Of a stretch of 9,350 bases of DNA, positions 6,333 through 9,350 are shown one piece after another (position 1 is the stretch's first letter; every line of letters starts with the position of its first letter). Position numbers and translations under genes: made by a program. The DNA is from an uncultured Propionibacteriaceae bacterium (lineage in GTDB: Bacteria > Actinomycetota > Actinomycetes > Propionibacteriales > Propionibacteriaceae). The stretch covers positions 1 through 9,350 of the forward strand of contig CAMCJC010000078.1 of NCBI GenBank assembly GCA_945875065.1. The letters are read 5' to 3'. The notes below the pieces were generated by a model. It made no database searches. It saw only the letters and a list, made by a program, of their open reading frames with translations, and was not told the DNA's origin.

Positions 6333-6762
6333 CGTAGATCGGCACCCGCTGTCGGCTGGCGACGAGGACCACGCCGGTTGTCCAGGCGATGACCGTAACG
6401 ACGACAGCGACGGCCATCCAGCGAGCGTCGATCAATGATCCAAGCCTCGGGTGTCCGAGAACAAGCCACATCCCGGCGCCTATCCCGACGACGCGGATCG
6501 CGTAGCTGGCAAGGACCACGCCTAACCCGGCCACTGGGTCGAGCTCGCAGGCGATGATCTCGATCGCCTGCCCCACGGAGAAAAAGATGACCGCGGCTGC
6601 GAAGCCCAGACAGGCACCCGCCAGCGCTGCCCTTCCAGCCACGGCGAAGGCCAAGGCACAAGCCCCGACCCCGAAGGCATGGCCAGCGGCGAGCCCGCCG
6701 ATCATCATCTGGCGGGCTCGCCGCGTCGCCCCCGTGACTCGGCGTTCAGCTCTCGGTCGCAT
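6316..6762 (-). CDS. AtpI-like four-helix membrane protein of the atp cluster
   Basis: This 148-residue protein has a basic N-terminus (RPRAERR and RRARQ in 1-18) and four hydrophobic segments at about 19-42, 45-70, 78-103 and 114-136, ending in a short polar tail (RQRVPIYDVHDE). Size, topology and position between the wecA-like gene and atpB match the hypothetical membrane proteins found at this site in Actinomycetota and the AtpI type, thought to help c-ring assembly. Sequence identity to AtpI is not obvious by eye. The ATG overlaps the end of the wecA-like gene by 17 nt, but a strong GGAGG site exactly 7 nt ahead supports it over the internal ATGs at residues 19-20. Its stop codon lies in the loop of an inverted repeat. 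Function is inferred from context. Confidence 0.78.
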   Translation of the reverse strand: MRPRAERRVTGATRRARQMMIGGLAAGHAFGVGACALAFAVAGRAALAGACLGFAAAVIFFSVGQAIEIIACELDPVAGLGVVLASYAIRVVGIGAGMWLVLGHPRLGSLIDARWMAVAVVVTVIAWTTGVVLVASRQRVPIYDVHDE

Positions 6763-7852
6763 CCTTTGCCCTCCCCCTCATCCAGGTGGCCAAGACCATG
6801 CCGAGCGTCGCCAGGCCCAACACCCACCACGTAATGGGATAGTTCAGCAGCACGGTGCACACCAGGCCGCCCGCGACGATGATCGTCCAGCCGTACAGGA
6901 TGAAGACCGAGCCGCGGTGTGAGTGGCCACGTGCCATCAGACGGTGGTGCAGGTGCTGCTTGTCGGCGACGTACCAGTGCTGTCCCCGGGCCGTGCGCCT
7001 GATGTATGCGAGCACCAAGTCGATCATCGGTAGCACGAGCGTTGCGAACGGCAGCAGGATCGGCAGCACGGCTGGCCAGACGTCGTCGCTGCGGTCGCTG
7101 AGCGCGCTCGGGTCGGCCTGGCCCGTGAAAGAGATCGCGCTCATCGCCATGAGCAACCCGAGGAGCATCGCGCCGGAATCTCCCATGAACATCCGCGCCG
7201 GCTGATAGTTGTGCCCCAAGAACCCGAGACAGATGCCAACGGTAGCGGCCGTGAGCAGGCTCGCGGTCGTCGCACGGCTCAACTCCTGCTCGTAGGCCAG
7301 CACGTACGAGTAGGCAAAGAACGCGCCGGCCCCGATGGCTACGACGCCGGCAGCCAACCCATCGAGCCCGTCAACGAAGTTGACGGCGTTCACACAGAGT
7401 GCGATGAAAAAAACTGTGATGAGGATGGAGGTCGCATCGTCGAGCGTTATCACGGCGTTGGGCAGCGGGATCCAGAAGATGCGCACCCCCCCAAGCACCG
7501 CGACCCCGGCGGCCAGCACCTGCCCGCCAAACTTGACCAAGGCCGGGAGATCAAACATGTCATCGAAGACCCCGACCAGGCAGATGACGCCGGCGGCGGC
7601 GAGTACCGCCACCGCGTCGTGCCCAACCGTGGCGAAGCGCGAGAGGAACGGCATCTGCACGGCCAGCAGCAGGCTGACAGCGAACCCACCGAGCATCGCG
7701 AGCCCGCCGAAATACGGTACGGGACGGGTGTGGACATCGCGGGTCCGCACGAGAGCGAGCACCCCCCACCTCGTCGCGAGCTGGCGACACAGCCCGGCCA
7801 GCAGATAAGTGGTTGCCGTCGCTACTAGCAACACCAGCAGGTATTCGCGCAT
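6746..7852 (-). CDS. wecA: WecA/Rfe-type undecaprenyl- or decaprenyl-phosphate GlcNAc-1-phosphate transferase
   Basis: This polytopic membrane enzyme transfers a sugar 1-phosphate (GlcNAc-1-P in characterised members) from a UDP-sugar to polyprenyl phosphate. It is the first membrane step of envelope glycans such as the mycobacterial arabinogalactan linker or teichoic-acid-like polymers. It has 368 residues with about ten or eleven hydrophobic segments. Family motifs are intact: FGGLAM after the first loop (48-53), the magnesium-binding DDMFD (97-101), NAVNFVDGLDGL (155-166), FMGDSG (222-227) and the cytoplasmic loop DKQHLHHRL (297-305), whose HLHHR marks the WecA/TagO branch rather than MraY. 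ATG was chosen 4 nt after the tsaC stop, with only a weak AGG site. The gene corresponds in position to mycobacterial rfe. The actual sugar and lipid cannot be read from sequence. Confidence 0.92.
   Translation of the reverse strand: MREYLLVLLVATATTYLLAGLCRQLATRWGVLALVRTRDVHTRPVPYFGGLAMLGGFAVSLLLAVQMPFLSRFATVGHDAVAVLAAAGVICLVGVFDDMFDLPALVKFGGQVLAAGVAVLGGVRIFWIPLPNAVITLDDATSILITVFFIALCVNAVNFVDGLDGLAAGVVAIGAGAFFAYSYVLAYEQELSRATTASLLTAATVGICLGFLGHNYQPARMFMGDSGAMLLGLLMAMSAISFTGQADPSALSDRSDDVWPAVLPILLPFATLVLPMIDLVLAYIRRTARGQHWYVADKQHLHHRLMARGHSHRGSVFILYGWTIIVAGGLVCTVLLNYPITWWVLGLATLGMVLATWMRGRAKDATES
6769..6777 (-). promoter_or_regulatory. Strong ribosome binding site of the atpI-like gene
   Basis: GGGGGAGGG contains a full GGAGG core 7 nt before the ATG. 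It lies inside the last codons of the wecA-like gene and fixes the start of the overlapping reading frame. It is the strongest Shine-Dalgarno match among the starts checked here. Confidence 0.75.
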
Positions 7853-7856
7853 CGAG

Positions 7857-8498
7857 CTACGCCTGAATACCCGGGATGACCGCCTTCAGGTCCTCGACAG
7901 GAATGGCACCCGCTCTAACGACCCGTCCCTCGGGCACGGCCGTGAAATCGACGATCGTGGACGGCTCACCTCCAGGTGCCTCGCCGGCATCAAGGTAGAC
8001 GGCAACGCTGTCTTGCAGCATGTCCTTGGCCGCCGCGGCGGTGGTGGCGGCCGCCTGGCCGGACACGTTCGCCGAACTGACCGCGAGGGGACCGGTACGT
8101 CGCAGGAGATCGCGGGCGCCGTCGTGATCCGGCACTCGGACGGCTATGGTGCCATCCGCATCGCCAAGGTCCATCTTTAAGGAACTTTGGGCCTTGAGAA
8201 TGACGGTGAGGGCACCGGGCCAGAAGCGTTCGATCAGAGCATCGACCGCCTCGGGGATTCGAGCTGTAAGGGCACGGAGCATAGAGGCCTCGGCGATGAG
8301 CACGGGGGCGGGCATGTCGCGTCCCCGCTGCTTGGCAGCCAATAGCCGGGCGACGGCGTCGACATCGAAGGCGGCGACGCCAATGCCGTAGACGGTGTCC
8401 GTGGGCAAGACGATGCATTCGCCCCTAAGCACCGCGCGCCTGGCGGCCTCAAGGCCCTCCGCACCGAGGGGAAACAGCTGCGACCCGGTTTCACTCAC
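7857..8498 (-). CDS. tsaC: L-threonylcarbamoyladenylate synthase (TsaC/Sua5/YwlC family)
   Basis: This cytoplasmic enzyme condenses threonine, bicarbonate and ATP to threonylcarbamoyl-AMP, the donor for the t6A37 modification of ANN-decoding tRNAs. It has 213 residues, the short TsaC form without the C-terminal Sua5 domain. Visible motifs are LPTDTVYGIG (31-40), AKQRGRDMPAPVLI (55-68), FWPGALTVIL (92-101), VRVPDH (120-125), PLAVSSANVSG (137-147), and STIVDF with VVRAGAI (180-199). The GTG start overlaps the prmC TGA in a GTGA, with AGGA 8 nt ahead. The next gene, wecA-like, starts 4 nt after the TAG stop. prmC-tsaC pairing is widespread in bacteria, and both act on translation. Confidence 0.95.
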   Translation of the reverse strand: MSETGSQLFPLGAEGLEAARRAVLRGECIVLPTDTVYGIGVAAFDVDAVARLLAAKQRGRDMPAPVLIAEASMLRALTARIPEAVDALIERFWPGALTVILKAQSSLKMDLGDADGTIAVRVPDHDGARDLLRRTGPLAVSSANVSGQAAATTAAAAKDMLQDSVAVYLDAGEAPGGEPSTIVDFTAVPEGRVVRAGAIPVEDLKAVIPGIQA

Positions 8499-9349
8499 CG
8501 GTCAATCCTGCCACGAATGGCCAGGAGGTGTCGGGGCCGCCCGGCCAGGTCCACGACGGTGCGCGCCCCCTCGAAGTCGGGGGCGCCGAATAGGTTTCGC
8601 ACTTGGTCGGCGTGCGACTCGTCATGCTCGACTGCGACCAGGCCCCCGGATACCAAGAGGCGCCTCGCGACTTGGTGCACGACCCGGATGGCCTCCAACC
8701 CATCGATGCCGGCGAACAGCGCCTCGTCGGGGTCGCGCGTGACCTCGGGCGGCAGCCGCTCGCGCAGCGTCTCGGGTACGTAAGGCGGGTTGGCGACCAC
8801 GACGTCGACTGTGCCGTCAAGCTCGTGACAGGCACCAGCCATGTCGCCGAGCACACAAGTCACGTCTAAGCCGTCCAGATTCCGCTGCAGCCACGGCCAG
8901 GCGGTCTCCGATCGCTCGACGGCGTAGATCTCCAGGCCGCCCCGCTCCGTGGCGAGGCTTCGGGAGATGGCCCCGGAGCCGGCGCACAGCTCGACGACGC
9001 GGAAGCGCACCCGATCGCGGCTAGCCAGGAAGTCCAGGACCTCGTCGACGAGCAGCTCAGTTTCCGGGCGAGGGATGAACACTCCCGGCCCGACCGCGAG
9101 GATTTCGTAGCGGAATGGCGCCTCGCCCGTGATGTGCTGCAGCGGTTCCCCCGCGATGCGGCGCGCCGCCAACTCGGCGACACGCATCTGCTCCTCGCGC
9201 GTCGCTTCCTTCAGAACCAGCTGGGACGCGTCGCAGTCGAGGGCGTGCGTCACCAGCCAGCGGGCATCGGCGGCCGGGGTCGTGATGCCGGCGGCAGCGA
9301 GTTGCTCGACCAGATCAAGAACCAGTTCCCACGCGCGCACGAAACTCAC
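8495..9349 (-). CDS. prmC: Peptide chain release factor N5-glutamine methyltransferase (HemK family)
   Basis: This S-adenosylmethionine-dependent enzyme methylates the glutamine of the GGQ loop in release factors RF1 and RF2, raising termination efficiency. It has 284 residues, the usual length. An N-terminal helical domain for release-factor binding (about 1-75) leads to the linker GEPLQHITGEAPFR (67-80) and FIPRPETELLVD (91-102). The methyltransferase domain follows with motif I VVELCAGSGA (118-127), an acidic E145 at the end of strand 2 (AVE), and the catalytic NPPY at 187-190. The GTG start sits 1 nt from the window edge, so an earlier start cannot be excluded, but the N-terminus looks complete. 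The bases at the edge would allow a GTGA overlap with an upstream gene, by synteny prfA. It overlaps tsaC by 4 nt. Confidence 0.94.
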   Translation of the reverse strand: MSFVRAWELVLDLVEQLAAAGITTPAADARWLVTHALDCDASQLVLKEATREEQMRVAELAARRIAGEPLQHITGEAPFRYEILAVGPGVFIPRPETELLVDEVLDFLASRDRVRFRVVELCAGSGAISRSLATERGGLEIYAVERSETAWPWLQRNLDGLDVTCVLGDMAGACHELDGTVDVVVANPPYVPETLRERLPPEVTRDPDEALFAGIDGLEAIRVVHQVARRLLVSGGLVAVEHDESHADQVRNLFGAPDFEGARTVVDLAGRPRHLLAIRGRIDR

Positions 9350-9350
9350 T

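Noticed and set aside
7211..7828. Plus-strand open frame of 205 codons opposite the wecA-like gene
   Set aside because: It is antisense to conserved wecA motifs, has a low-complexity polar product and shows no ribosome binding or family motif. It is a shadow frame.
1..9350. A hidden mobile element, defence system or biosynthetic cluster
   Set aside because: Every stretch is covered by housekeeping genes with short gaps. No transposase, integrase, direct-repeat array, tRNA or atypical base composition was seen.

Overview
The window looks like the core chromosome of a high-GC Gram-positive bacterium (Actinomycetota). The evidence is the high G+C, the frequent GTG starts, a long two-domain-like ATP synthase delta subunit, and the gene order prmC - tsaC - wecA-like - atpI-like - atpZ-like - atpB-E-F-H-A-G-D. 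That order is the one known around the mycobacterial ATP synthase (hemK, Sua5-like, rfe, atp genes). It is probably not Mycobacterium, because atpF and atpH are separate genes here rather than a b-delta fusion. I cannot name the genus from sequence alone.

All twelve genes lie on the minus strand, so transcription runs from the right end of the window to the left. Right part (about 9349 to 6746): prmC (release-factor methyltransferase, start at the window edge), tsaC (tRNA threonylcarbamoyladenosine synthesis) and a WecA-type polyprenyl-phosphate sugar-1-phosphate transferase for cell-envelope glycan synthesis. They are linked by a 4-nt overlap and a 4-nt gap. Middle (6762 to 6038): two small membrane proteins, one AtpI-like with four helices and one AtpZ-like with two, separated by a 59-nt gap. 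That gap and its edge carry a near-perfect 13-bp inverted repeat and a possible promoter. Left part (6034 to 1): the structural genes of the F1Fo ATP synthase, a, c, b, delta, alpha, gamma and most of beta. The last runs off the left edge; epsilon (atpC) is expected beyond it.

Most neighbours touch or nearly touch: GTGA overlap prmC/tsaC, ATGA overlap atpF/atpH, 1-nt gap atpA/atpG and 3-nt gap atpZ/atpB. This points to translational coupling within one or two transcripts. The only gaps over 30 nt are atpI-like/atpZ-like (59 nt) and atpB/atpE (54 nt), and both contain an inverted repeat. No stretch over 300 bases lacks a gene. I see no RNA genes, mobile elements, CRISPR or phage sequence.

I found no new multi-gene system; this is conserved housekeeping DNA. 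The points worth a second look are the hairpin at the atpI/atpZ junction with a promoter-like sequence beside it, the hairpin before atpE, an alanine-rich form of the c-subunit helix-packing motif, and a visible internal duplication in the delta subunit.
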